A DNA stretch of 64,000 nucleotides from CAZYME01 sp964648115 (GTDB lineage Bacteria > Pseudomonadota > Gammaproteobacteria > Legionellales > Legionellaceae), in assembly GCA_964648115.1 (NCBI GenBank), contig CAZYME010000013.1:1-64000 (forward strand). The letters are read 5' to 3'. Position numbers and translations under genes: made by a program. Under the pieces are notes generated by a model. That model was not told the DNA's origin. It saw nothing but the letters and a program-made list of their open reading frames with translations, and searched no databases. Within the stretch, counting starts at the first letter, position 1, and each line of letters opens with the position of its first letter. Shown here in pieces: positions 37,151 to 45,150 of the stretch.

Positions 37151-37614
37151 AGAAATGGCCATGGTTTGTGTTGGTGCTTGTGGTTATTTGTCTGGATCAA
37201 GCGAGTAAGTATTGGGCCTCATTGGATTTAATGCTATATCATCCTAAACCTATTTTCCCGATGTTTAGTTTAACGCTTGCTTATAATACGGGAGCTGCAT
37301 TTAGTTTTTTGCATAATGCGGGCGGCTGGCATCGGTGGTTTTTTACAGGTTTTAGTCTCATCATGAGCATCGCATTGATTATTTGGATCATTCGCTTGCC
37401 GTCTGTTGCACGTTTGCAGTTGGCAGCGTTGAGTCTAATTTTGGGTGGTGCTATTGGTAATCTAATCGATCGGGCTCTTTTTGGTTTTGTTATTGATTTT
37501 ATTGATGTTTATTACAAAAATCATCACTGGCCTGTATTTAATATAGCAGATAGCGCTATATGTATAGGTGCGGTTTTGCTGTTGATTGATTTGTGTAAAA
37601 ACAATCGTACTTAG
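37147..37614 (+). CDS. lspA: Lipoprotein signal peptidase (signal peptidase II)
   Basis: 155 residues with four membrane segments. The two catalytic aspartates are in GNLIDRALFGFVIDFIDVY and FNIADSAICIG. It removes signal peptides from prolipoproteins, which in this window include NlpD and PilP. Its ATG overlaps the ileS stop, so the two are translationally coupled. Confidence 0.96.
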   Translation: MKKWPWFVLVLVVICLDQASKYWASLDLMLYHPKPIFPMFSLTLAYNTGAAFSFLHNAGGWHRWFFTGFSLIMSIALIIWIIRLPSVARLQLAALSLILGGAIGNLIDRALFGFVIDFIDVYYKNHHWPVFNIADSAICIGAVLLLIDLCKNNRT

Positions 37615-37690
37615 CTTCTTTTTAAACTGCGTCTAAAAGTCGGTCCTGGTGCCTCACGAGCCCACCCTTCCGCGCCACCCTTCGTTTAAA
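37615..37690. repeat. Palindrome-type repeat family E (short copy)
   Basis: Bounded by CTTCTTTTTAAAC and by CCACCCTTCGTTTAAA. Read on the minus strand it shares TTAAACGAAGGGTGGC, CGGAAGGG and CAGGACC with the copy at 62952-63075, which lies in the opposite orientation. Confidence 0.55.
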
Positions 37691-37746
37691 ATCGTAAGTT
37701 TTTTCTAGCTTAAGGACAGAGATTCCCGTACCACTCCCTTTTAAAT

Positions 37747-37782
37747 GTAGCCCGTATGGAGCGAAGCGGAATGCGGGAATGG
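37747..37782. repeat. REP-like repeat family B, single arm
   Basis: Identical at its start to the arm at 14147-14182 (GTAGCCCGTATGGAGCGAAG), ending GCGGGAATGG. No facing arm is present. Confidence 0.75.
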
Positions 37783-37816
37783 ACTCCCGGTTTGACCCAC
37801 TACAATAGCATTAAAC

Positions 37817-38398
37817 CTACACTATCCAGGTTGTGGTCTTAGAATCCATCAATGCTTGCAATTGTTTATTTTCAGGATTAATAACACTAACTGCAGCAAC
37901 AGCAGGCAAATTGAGGAAATGCTCTACTTCATCCCATTCAACTTCGGCGGGGAATAGTCGAAGCAGTGGTAGGTATTTATTTAATAACGTACAAAATCCA
38001 AGATTGGCGGGGAAAGGCCTAACTTGTTGGCACCCTACAGCAGCTGCTCCCATGGCTTCGGATAGCGTCGCGACGCCGGGCAGGTAATTGATAGAATAAA
38101 TGCCTGCTGTCTGTGCGATTGCTGGGAGGAACCCTGGGCTAGTGACGAAGTGTACGCCTGCTTTATAACAGTCTTCTAGTTGTTGGGTATTTACAATGTT
38201 TCCCGCACCAATGCGTAGCATGGGGAAATGGTGTAAAGCGCTGCCTAATAAACTTTGATCGACGCAATTAATTTCAACTGTTGCAAGCCCTAACTCCGCA
38301 ATTTTATGAAGTTTATCAAACAAGAGAGCATCAACATCAAGTGTAATAATGATTGGTTGATTGCCAGTTATTTTTTCCATAATTGCATCGTTTCTCAT
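37817..38398 (-). CDS. KDPG aldolase-like protein lacking the Schiff-base lysine
   Basis: About 193 residues. It aligns with Eda along most of its length: LATVEIN matches the LEVT strand, RIGAGNIVNTQQLEDCYKAGVHFVTSPG matches the VGAGT...SPG block (compare the two in parts: RIGAGNIVN, FVTSPGF), and YLPGVATLSEAM matches IPGISTVSELM. The catalytic Lys, found in FKFFPAE in E. coli, is Arg here (VRPFPAN), the Arg of TLRT is lost, and the final GGISP phosphate loop is not recognisable. It is therefore unlikely to be a normal aldolase. Start at 38398 (MRNDAIMEK) or 38380 (MEKITG); neither has a strong Shine-Dalgarno. Confidence 0.7.
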   Translation of the reverse strand: MRNDAIMEKITGNQPIIITLDVDALLFDKLHKIAELGLATVEINCVDQSLLGSALHHFPMLRIGAGNIVNTQQLEDCYKAGVHFVTSPGFLPAIAQTAGIYSINYLPGVATLSEAMGAAAVGCQQVRPFPANLGFCTLLNKYLPLLRLFPAEVEWDEVEHFLNLPAVAAVSVINPENKQLQALMDSKTTTWIV

Positions 38399-38526
38399 TC
38401 TACAAGATTTTATTATGGTAGAAGAGTTGGGTCTTGTTGGCAATCGATTTTTAGGTGTGCACTAGTGTTTGATTGTAAAATAATACTGCCATACAATTTA
38501 CGAAAATTTTAACCATCAGGATTACA

Positions 38527-39921
38527 GTGATAATCAGTACCCGTGCATTCTGGACCCTTCTAGCAATGACTGTCATGGTCGCGCTTTATAATGCCTATGG
38601 GACGCCTATGCACCCTGATGAGCCATATTATTGGCAGTGGAGCCGTCATCTAGCTTTGTCTTATTATGATGGCCCTCCATTGATGGCTTATATCATTCGT
38701 CTTGTTACATCACTTGTGGGAAATACCCTATTTGGAGTAAAACTAAGTGCTGTGCTTTGTACAAGTACAGGTGTGTTTTTTGTCTATCGATTAGCGCGGG
38801 TCATGTTTGATGAGACAGTAGCTTACACTTCATTGCTGATAGTCATGCTGACACCTATTACTCAAGCCTGGTATCTATTTAGCTTATTAGATCCCGCGCT
38901 TTTTTGCTTTTGGAGTGTCACCTTATATTGTTTTTATATGGCGATTGCTGAAAATAGCAATAAGTATCGTTATTTAGCTTCTATCAGCTTGGGGCTAACT
39001 GTTTTAGCCAAATACCCCGGGGTATTGTTAGGTGTTTCTTTTTTCATTTATTTAGTCATTTCAAAAACGTATCGCAAAGAATTAAAAAACATACATTGGT
39101 ATGTTGGAGTGGTTATTGCCCTATTGGTGGTCAGCCCGGTGTTTATTTGGAATTGGAAACATGATTTTATCGGTTTTCTTTATCAATATAACCATGGTAT
39201 TGCGCAAGAAAAAATATTCCAATGGCGTTTGATGTTAGCTTTCATCGGCGGGCAAATGGGGGTGGTTAACCCGCTTTTCTTTATTGGGGCATGCTACTCT
39301 ATCACCCGTTATTGGAAAGAAGTGGTTCGAAATGAAAAGCTACTTTATTTAGCAATCCCTTTTTTGGTAACGCTCCTCTTTTTCTTATACGAGGGGGTAT
39401 ACAAAAAATCTCAAGCTCAATGGTCTTCTTGCGCCTATATCAGTATAACCATCTTGTTGGCTTATGTTATTGTTAATTATAATAAAAAGAAATTTTATAA
39501 AGCGCTTATCATATCAAATATCGTACTCATCATTGCTATGCGCTGCGTGGTTTTAACCCCATTCACAGCCTTTAGTAAATATTTATGGGATCCGACGTTA
39601 ATAGCACAAGCTAATTCTGCGTATCATAAAGGTGATGTCATTATTAGTGATCACTATGTAACCGCCTCACTTTTTGCCTTTTTTTTAAAAGACCAGCCGC
39701 AGGTATATATTCTTGATGATACGCAGGAGTATCAGTATTGGAGCGACTCTATATTACAAAAAATTCGCTCAGGGGAGATTAATTCAGCGGTATATATTGG
39801 CTCTCCAGACAACATTCAGCGCATTGAGCCATTTTTTAAACACAAACTATTAACACAAGAGATCCCTTATCGCCAGTATCAAAAACAACATGTAGTAAGT
39901 ATTTATAAGGTGTGGAGCTGA
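38527..39921 (+). CDS. GT39/ArnT-like polyprenol-dependent glycosyltransferase
   Basis: 464 residues with about ten membrane helices. The first periplasmic loop holds the acidic motif MHPDEPYYWQWSRHLALSYYDGPPL in which the Asp-Glu pair is the likely catalytic metal site (parts: HPDEPYYW, YYDGPPL). Helix-bound motifs such as LLDPALFCFW and LAKYPGVLLG fit the PMT/ArnT superfamily. It would transfer a sugar from a lipid carrier to LPS, lipid A or protein in the periplasm. GTG 38527 is preceded by CAGGA at 5 nt. The exact acceptor is not predictable; its neighbours give no clue. Confidence 0.85.
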   Translation: MIISTRAFWTLLAMTVMVALYNAYGTPMHPDEPYYWQWSRHLALSYYDGPPLMAYIIRLVTSLVGNTLFGVKLSAVLCTSTGVFFVYRLARVMFDETVAYTSLLIVMLTPITQAWYLFSLLDPALFCFWSVTLYCFYMAIAENSNKYRYLASISLGLTVLAKYPGVLLGVSFFIYLVISKTYRKELKNIHWYVGVVIALLVVSPVFIWNWKHDFIGFLYQYNHGIAQEKIFQWRLMLAFIGGQMGVVNPLFFIGACYSITRYWKEVVRNEKLLYLAIPFLVTLLFFLYEGVYKKSQAQWSSCAYISITILLAYVIVNYNKKKFYKALIISNIVLIIAMRCVVLTPFTAFSKYLWDPTLIAQANSAYHKGDVIISDHYVTASLFAFFLKDQPQVYILDDTQEYQYWSDSILQKIRSGEINSAVYIGSPDNIQRIEPFFKHKLLTQEIPYRQYQKQHVVSIYKVWS

Positions 39922-39946
39922 ATCAAGGACGTCATCAAAACAATAT

Positions 39947-40003
39947 AGCGAGTATGTAGCGAAGCGGAATGCGTGATTACTGCTTCGCTACATACGGGCT
40001 AGA
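39947..40003. repeat. Short inverted repeat related to family B
   Basis: GTATGTAGCGAAGC (39952-39965) pairs with GCTTCGCTACATAC (39982-39995). It ends in ACGGGCTAG like family B and lies between convergent genes, so it may also end transcripts. Confidence 0.65.
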
Positions 40004-40014
40004 TGATATATTTA

Positions 40015-41664
40015 TTACGCCATCCCACGTGGTCTCGTACTGAAAGGCGACGGAGCCGTAGAGGGGGTTTTTAAATCTTGCTCTACTATGTCGGGTTTAC
40101 TAGTATTTAACCAAGCCCGCCCTACAGATTTCATAGCCAATAAATTAGTCATGGTTGCTGGTGGAATAGGCATGCCAGGTTTTAATTCATTTAATTGTTT
40201 TTTGAGTGCAGGGCTAGTCTCTACACCTGAGAGCGTAGTTTGGAGCCACTGGATAGCCCTAGGTGTGGGGCTGCTAGCCATTAAACGAAGAATATGCCGA
40301 TAGCTCTCTGTGAGCTCCTCTTTGTTTGCGGCAGGGCGTGGAGAAGGTGTAGGTGCAGCAGAAGGAGCAATTGGGGTCATTTTTAAAGCAGGAGCCTTTG
40401 CTGGTGGCCTTAGTGCTAACTCAGCTTTTGAGCTGGCTTCTTGCAAAGTTGAAAGTTGCTTTGCTAACAATAATAGGTCTCGCTGCAGTAGGTCACTTTG
40501 CGCAATTAAAGCATCACGCGGAGCATTTTCCAGTTGGTGGTTATGGTGGACTAACCGTCTTACGCTCATTGTTTCTTCTTTATTCAGCTGCTTAAATCCA
40601 TTTTCAGCGGAGTTCCTTTCTTCAGCGGTCATACCCTCAAGTTCTTGCCCCACTCGAAGTAAATAATGCTTGCCATTATCTTCAACGATTTTATTTTCCA
40701 AAGCTAAAACGTACGCTGCGTTAGAAAAAGACGTTGTAGGTTTATGTTGATCGTCATACATGATGCTCTTTCCTTCCGAAACGGAGAGCATTTCACGTAA
40801 CATGGCAGCTTGTAGGTTTAGCGCATTACCCGTATTCATTAATATCCGCGCTTGCTCTTCTTGATCATTTTCCAGAGCGGCAGATACTGCATCGGCATTT
40901 TCAAAAATCTGCTGTGTAATAGCTTTTAATAGAGTTTCAGTTTTTTCAGCGAGGGAAGAACCTTCAGTTGAGGATGTTTTAGGCCCTGATTCCATTAGCG
41001 CTGCAAATTTGGCATGCGCATCATCAAGATGTGAATTGAAAGTAGCATATTTTGCCTGAGTTGCTTGGTGTATGGGTTCCATCTCAGCTAATTGTTTTTC
41101 TAACTGTTCAGACTGGGCTATTGTGTTATGTAGCATTGCTTCAACTTGAGCCGCAGGGCTTGTATAGTTATTCAATTCATGTGACACGTTCTCTGCAGGG
41201 GTAGCAGCTTGTAGATGTAGCGTTTTTTCGCCATTCAAGGCTTTCGAGAACTCTTCTAGAGCATGATTAATTGATTCATGCGCGTGTGCATTGCGTTTGT
41301 AAAGTAGGCCAAGCATTAGGAAAGCCGCCCATAATTTTTTATGGAGTAAATGCTCTCGCTGTTCAAATCGTGCATTTTCTATGGCAGCGATTTCAGCCAA
41401 GGCCTCTTCAATCATGGCCTCTAGTAGGGCTTCACCGGCAGGGGACTCTGCAAATAAACGGGTTTCTTCTGGGGTTTTTACGCCGAAACGGGCAAGACGC
41501 TCAAGCACAGGAAGGTCAGCTTTAGGCATCTCTTTATTTTGAGCACTCCATTGTTTAAGCTGTGCAATTACAGATTCAATTTGTTTTTTATCAGCATTTT
41601 TCAGCTGTAAAATCTCTTTAAAATCCTGTGCAGCTTGAGTGGCTTTAGGGTTTCTTCCTGGCAT
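40015..41664 (-). CDS. Uncharacterised helical protein with coiled coil and Pro-rich C-terminus
   Basis: 549 residues, no signal peptide. Residues 1-110 are charged and helical. A mildly hydrophobic segment sits near 107-122 (LWAAFLMLGLLYKR), perhaps a buried helix rather than a membrane span. Residues 165-420 are Ala/Glu/Gln-rich and likely coiled coil. Residues 420-460 are a Pro/Ala linker (KAPALKMTPIAPSAAPTPSP). I recognise no domain. It resembles the 355-residue gene at 14228-15295 in general style only. It has a good sigma-70-type promoter and no PmrA box. A secreted effector is possible but unsupported. Confidence 0.6.
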   Translation of the reverse strand: MPGRNPKATQAAQDFKEILQLKNADKKQIESVIAQLKQWSAQNKEMPKADLPVLERLARFGVKTPEETRLFAESPAGEALLEAMIEEALAEIAAIENARFEQREHLLHKKLWAAFLMLGLLYKRNAHAHESINHALEEFSKALNGEKTLHLQAATPAENVSHELNNYTSPAAQVEAMLHNTIAQSEQLEKQLAEMEPIHQATQAKYATFNSHLDDAHAKFAALMESGPKTSSTEGSSLAEKTETLLKAITQQIFENADAVSAALENDQEEQARILMNTGNALNLQAAMLREMLSVSEGKSIMYDDQHKPTTSFSNAAYVLALENKIVEDNGKHYLLRVGQELEGMTAEERNSAENGFKQLNKEETMSVRRLVHHNHQLENAPRDALIAQSDLLQRDLLLLAKQLSTLQEASSKAELALRPPAKAPALKMTPIAPSAAPTPSPRPAANKEELTESYRHILRLMASSPTPRAIQWLQTTLSGVETSPALKKQLNELKPGMPIPPATMTNLLAMKSVGRAWLNTSKPDIVEQDLKTPSTAPSPFSTRPRGMA

Positions 41665-41696
41665 TTTTGAGCCCTTTGAAAAATGGTATTGCTATC

Positions 41697-41724
41697 ATTA
41701 TACACGATACAACTGTATATTCAA
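41697..41724 (-). promoter_or_regulatory. Promoter of the 549-residue gene
   Basis: On the minus strand TTGAAT (41724-41719), 16-nt spacer, TATAAT (41702-41697), 33 bp before the start codon. Confidence 0.55.
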
Positions 41725-41775
41725 TATGCAAATTGGTTACATGAAAGCCTCCAAGAAAATCTGGCCTGCAATTAT

Positions 41776-41859
41776 AATGAGGCACTACGTTGAGTGCCCA
41801 GTATTTTATATATATGTAGGTTGGGTCATCGACCCAACAAGTGCACGTAGTGCCTCATT
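41776..41859. repeat. MITE-like composite hairpin
   Basis: Perfect 15-bp ends AATGAGGCACTACGT (41776-41790) and ACGTAGTGCCTCATT (41845-41859) enclose an inner hairpin GTTGGGTC-ATC-GACCCAAC (41820-41838). It lies 75 bp before era. Confidence 0.7.
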
Positions 41860-41934
41860 GAGACTAAAGGCAGCACTATAAAAGATAAGAAGATACTGAT
41901 AAAATGTTTTAAAAATAAACAGGATTAAGTAGTA

Positions 41935-42822
41935 ATGACAACATATTGTGGTTATATCGCTTTGGTAGGGCGTCCTAACGTGGGTAAATCAACGTTGCTC
42001 AACCGAATTTTACAACAAAAACTGAGTATTACTTCACGCAAGCCCCAAACGACTCGTCATAGTATTTTGGGTATTTGCACCGAAGGGGATTATCAATTTG
42101 TCTATGTAGATACGCCTGGAATTCATCAAGGCTCAAAAAAAACCATGAACCGGATGATGAATAAAACGGCTATTAGTGTATTGCGAGATGTGGATACCGT
42201 TGCCTTTTTGGTAGATGGGACGCACTGGGAAGACGAAGATGAATATGTTCTAGAGTTGATTAAAAAAACCGATGTTCCCTGTTTTTTGCTGGTTAACAAG
42301 GTTGATAAAATAGTAGATAAGACAAAATTGCTGCCATGGTTAGAGACATTGAGTCAACGCCATAATTTTAAGGCTATCATTCCTATATCTGCCAAAACCG
42401 GAGTGCAGGTTGATACTTTGCAGCAGAAAATACAAGAATTGTTACCCGAAGGCCCGCATTTATTCCCAGAGGATCAATTCACCGATCGCTCCACGAAATT
42501 TTTATGTGCCGAATTATTACGTGAGAAAATTTTCCGTCTATGTGGCCAGGAGCTACCTTATTCAACTAACGTTGAGATAGAGTCATATAAAGACGAAGGT
42601 GCTGTAATCCGTATTCACGCTTTGATTTTAGTCGAAAAAGAGAATCATAAGCGCATGGTGATTGGCGATAAAGGCAAGAAGCTTAAGGAAATGGCAAGTA
42701 CCGCGCGTGTTGATATGGAAAAAATGTTAGGGAAAAAGGTGTTCTTACAATGCTGGTGTAAAGTAAAATCAGGATGGTCTGATGACGAGCGACTACTAAA
42801 ACAACTTGGTTATGATAACTGA
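41935..42822 (+). CDS. era: GTPase Era
   Basis: 295 residues (E. coli 301). A ribosome-assembly GTPase that binds the 3' end of 16S rRNA. G1 is GRPNVGKST, G2 is near KPQTTRHSI, G3 is DTPGIH, G4 is NKVD and G5 is SAK. The C-terminal KH domain contains VIGDKGKKLKEMASTAR. It starts the era-recO-pdxJ operon and overlaps recO by 11 bases. Confidence 0.97.
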   Translation: MTTYCGYIALVGRPNVGKSTLLNRILQQKLSITSRKPQTTRHSILGICTEGDYQFVYVDTPGIHQGSKKTMNRMMNKTAISVLRDVDTVAFLVDGTHWEDEDEYVLELIKKTDVPCFLLVNKVDKIVDKTKLLPWLETLSQRHNFKAIIPISAKTGVQVDTLQQKIQELLPEGPHLFPEDQFTDRSTKFLCAELLREKIFRLCGQELPYSTNVEIESYKDEGAVIRIHALILVEKENHKRMVIGDKGKKLKEMASTARVDMEKMLGKKVFLQCWCKVKSGWSDDERLLKQLGYDN

Positions 42823-43516
42823 TACGCTTCAAGCATGGGTTATCCACAAATACTGGTCTGGCGATACCAGCGCTCGCGTCGTCTTTTTTACTCAAGAACA
42901 TGGCTTGCTTAATTGTTTGTATAAAGGTGGTCGCACGCCTAAAAAACAAGCATTGCTGCAGGCCTTTTTACCACTATGTTTAACAACGGATGCCCGAGGG
43001 GATGCTCATTTTGTTCGCCAACTTGAAATAGCTGAAACTCCTATTCAGCTGGTTGGAAAACCGCTTTTTGCGGGTTTGTATATTAATGAATTGCTTTATC
43101 ATATATTACAGCCACATGATCCGCATGAGTTACTCTATAGTGCTTATGTTCAAGCTCTAAGCGCTCTTACGACAACCTCTGAACGTTTTGCTATCGAAGT
43201 TATTTTACGCCGTTTCGAATGGGTGTTATTAACCACTTGTGGTTTTCACATGTCTCTTACGCATGATGCGCGATCTGCTATACCTATAGATACGAATAGC
43301 TTTTATCGTTTTGTTGCTGGTGAGGGGTTTATTTTGGCAGGAGAGGGTGTAAGCGGGGCACATATTACCGCGATGGCTGCGGATCAGCTCGAAAATGTTG
43401 CTGTATTAAATGTTGCAAAACAAGTCATGCGCCGAGCCATTGATCATGCTTTGGATGGCAAAGAGATAAAAACCCGCGCATTGTATCGTCAGAGTCTTTG
43501 TGACGTTGTTGCATAA
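42812..43516 (+). CDS. recO: DNA repair protein RecO
   Basis: 234 residues. RecO anneals single strands and, with RecR, loads RecA in the RecF pathway. The N-terminal OB-fold is visible (VIHKYWSGDTSARVVFFTQEHGLL region; GGRTPKKQALLQAF-like basic loop). The rest is the helical domain, without the zinc cysteines of other RecO proteins. ATG 42812 inside the end of era is chosen over TTG 42806. This is the intact copy; a decayed second copy of its 3' two-thirds is at 44529-44985. Confidence 0.93.
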   Translation: MITDTLQAWVIHKYWSGDTSARVVFFTQEHGLLNCLYKGGRTPKKQALLQAFLPLCLTTDARGDAHFVRQLEIAETPIQLVGKPLFAGLYINELLYHILQPHDPHELLYSAYVQALSALTTTSERFAIEVILRRFEWVLLTTCGFHMSLTHDARSAIPIDTNSFYRFVAGEGFILAGEGVSGAHITAMAADQLENVAVLNVAKQVMRRAIDHALDGKEIKTRALYRQSLCDVVA

Positions 43517-43616
43517 ATTATGCCTCAGGGGCGAGGGTTAGGATAATTCTTAACTAATTATTCTCCTTAGTTTATTATTCATCATCTGATAATTGAGATA
43601 ATTGGTAGTGAAGATT

Positions 43617-44363
43617 ATGAACAAAAATATATTATTGGGCGTTAATATTGATCATATTGCTACCTTGCGGCAAGCACGTGGCACACGCTATCCTGATCCG
43701 GTGCAAGCGGCCATTGATGCCGAAGAAGCTGGGGCAGATGGAATTACGTTGCATATGCGTGAAGATTTACGCCATATCCAAGCGCGTGATGTTAGGCTAA
43801 TCAAAGCCGTCTTACAAACCAGAATGAACCTTGAATTAGCTGTTACCCATGCAATGCTGGATTTTGCTGAAGAAATCATGCCAGAGCATGCTTGCCTTGT
43901 GCCAGAAAAGCGCGAGGAATTAACCACAGAAGGTGGGTTGGATGTTATTGGCCACTACCCAACCATAGAGCATGCTGTTAAGCGCTTACAGAAACTTGGT
44001 AGTGAAGTATCCTTATTTATCGATCCCGATATAAAGCAAATTGATGCAGCCAAGGCTGTTGGTGCGCCAGCGATTGAATTGCATACCGGTTGCTATGCCG
44101 ATGCAATAATTGAGGCAGATCGACTTAAAGAATTGGAACGTATTCAGGTTGCTGCAGAATATGCTGCTAGCTTGAAACTTATCGTCAACGCAGGCCATGG
44201 ATTGCACTATCATAATGTCCAATCCATTGCTAGTATTAAAGAAATACATGAATTAAACATTGGCCATGCCATTGTTGCCAGAGCACTGTTTTGCGGCTTG
44301 AAAGAAGCTGTGAAGCACATGCGCGAACTCATGCAAGAAGCGAGATGCTATGTCAATGACTGA
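43617..44363 (+). CDS. pdxJ: Pyridoxine 5'-phosphate synthase
   Basis: 248 residues. It condenses 1-deoxyxylulose 5-phosphate with 3-amino-1-hydroxyacetone phosphate to make PNP (vitamin B6). Signatures: LGVNIDHIATLRQARGTRYPDP in two blocks, GADGITLHMREDLRHI, MNLELAVTHAM, CLVPEKREELTTEGGLDV, IELHTGCYA and NAGHGLHYHNV. ATG 43617 is chosen over TTG 43602. This is the intact copy; its stop overlaps the start of the duplicated korA fragment, and a gutted copy lies at 47419-47745. Confidence 0.96.
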   Translation: MNKNILLGVNIDHIATLRQARGTRYPDPVQAAIDAEEAGADGITLHMREDLRHIQARDVRLIKAVLQTRMNLELAVTHAMLDFAEEIMPEHACLVPEKREELTTEGGLDVIGHYPTIEHAVKRLQKLGSEVSLFIDPDIKQIDAAKAVGAPAIELHTGCYADAIIEADRLKELERIQVAAEYAASLKLIVNAGHGLHYHNVQSIASIKEIHELNIGHAIVARALFCGLKEAVKHMRELMQEARCYVND

Positions 44364-44534
44364 CGCTATTGTTATTCGCTTAACCGGAGACTCCGGTGAT
44401 GGCGTGCAATTAGTATGAGAACAGCTGACCATTACTGCTGCTTTAACGGGTCGAGATGTTCGTACATTACCTGATTTTCCAGCTGAAATTCGTGCACCTG
44501 CCGGGACCGTCGCGGGTGTTTCAGGTTTCCAACT
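44356..44534 (+). pseudogene. korA: korA 5' fragment, first copy, with in-frame TGA
   Basis: Begins MTDAIVIRLTGDSGDGVQLV, then TGA at 44416-44418, then continues in frame with EQLTITAALTGRDVRTLPDF and on to GFQL. It matches the start of the real korA at 47738 base for base as far as I can compare. At CCAACT (44529-44534) the sequence switches, in frame, into a recO-like segment. It is the left edge of a tandem duplication, not a working gene. Confidence 0.9.
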
Positions 44535-44985
44535 TGAAATAGCCGCAGCCCCTATCCAGCTGGTTGGAACACCGCTTTTTGCGGGCTTGTATATTAATGA
44601 ATTGCTTTATCACACATTACAGCCTCATGATTCACATGAGGTACTTTATAGTGCTTATGTTCAAGCCCTGAGTGCGCTTACGATAACCTCTGAACGTTTT
44701 GCTATCGAAGCCATATTGCGCCGTTTCGAATGGGTACTATTGACTGCTTGTGGTTTCCCCATGTCTCTTACGCACGACGCACGCTCTGCTACTCCTATAG
44801 ATACTAATTGCTTTTATCGTTTTATTGCTGGGGAAGGGTTTGTCTTGGCAGAAGAGGGTATAAGCGGAGGGCATATTGCAGCAATGGCCGATGATAAGCT
44901 CGATGATATCTCTGTATTACAGGTTGCAAAACAAGTTATGCGTCGGGCAATCCATCATACTTTGTGCGGGTGAGAGGTAAAGTCG
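44529..44985 (+). pseudogene. recO: recO 3' fragment, diverged second copy
   Basis: Aligns to recO from 43018 to near its end, with frequent substitutions, many of them silent (rough impression about one base in eight). The reading frame stays open to TGA at 44971-44973, and the RecO C-terminus is then scrambled. It lacks the OB-fold. No start codon with a Shine-Dalgarno is seen; the only start-like codon is TTG 44587. The residues LINELLYH-type helix (YINELLYHTLQPHD) show the relation clearly. Confidence 0.88.
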
Positions 44986-45024
44986 CGCGCATTGTTCCAG
45001 GGTAGTCCAAGGGACATTAAAAAA

Positions 45025-45044
45025 TAGGCTTCTTTCGGAGCCTA
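45025..45044 (+). terminator. Hairpin terminator after recO fragment
   Basis: TAGGCT (45025-45030) pairs with AGCCTA (45039-45044), loop 8 nt, followed by CATATATTTTATT. It would end read-through from the pdxJ side before the inserted gene. Confidence 0.5.
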
Positions 45045-45150
45045 CATATATTTTATTCTTGATGTTTGTTTCTTATTCATTATTATGTTAATATGTTCAC
45101 AAATACTCCTTTGTGTTAGTAATTACTACACGCCGGTGTTTGAGGGCTTA

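Noticed and set aside
38511..38530. ATG start for the GT39-like gene
   Set aside because: No ATG with a ribosome site lies upstream in frame; GTG 38527 has CAGGA at proper spacing and begins a plausible first helix.
40310..40666. Plus-strand open frames opposite the 549-residue gene
   Set aside because: Antisense shadows of the Ala/Glu-rich coding sequence, without start signals.
45085..45150. Longer start for the GT-B-like gene and a PmrA box upstream of it
   Set aside because: The extension has no Shine-Dalgarno and is not protein-like. GTTAATATG near 45090 is only one half-site; no partner TTAA lies 11 bp away and no good -10 follows.
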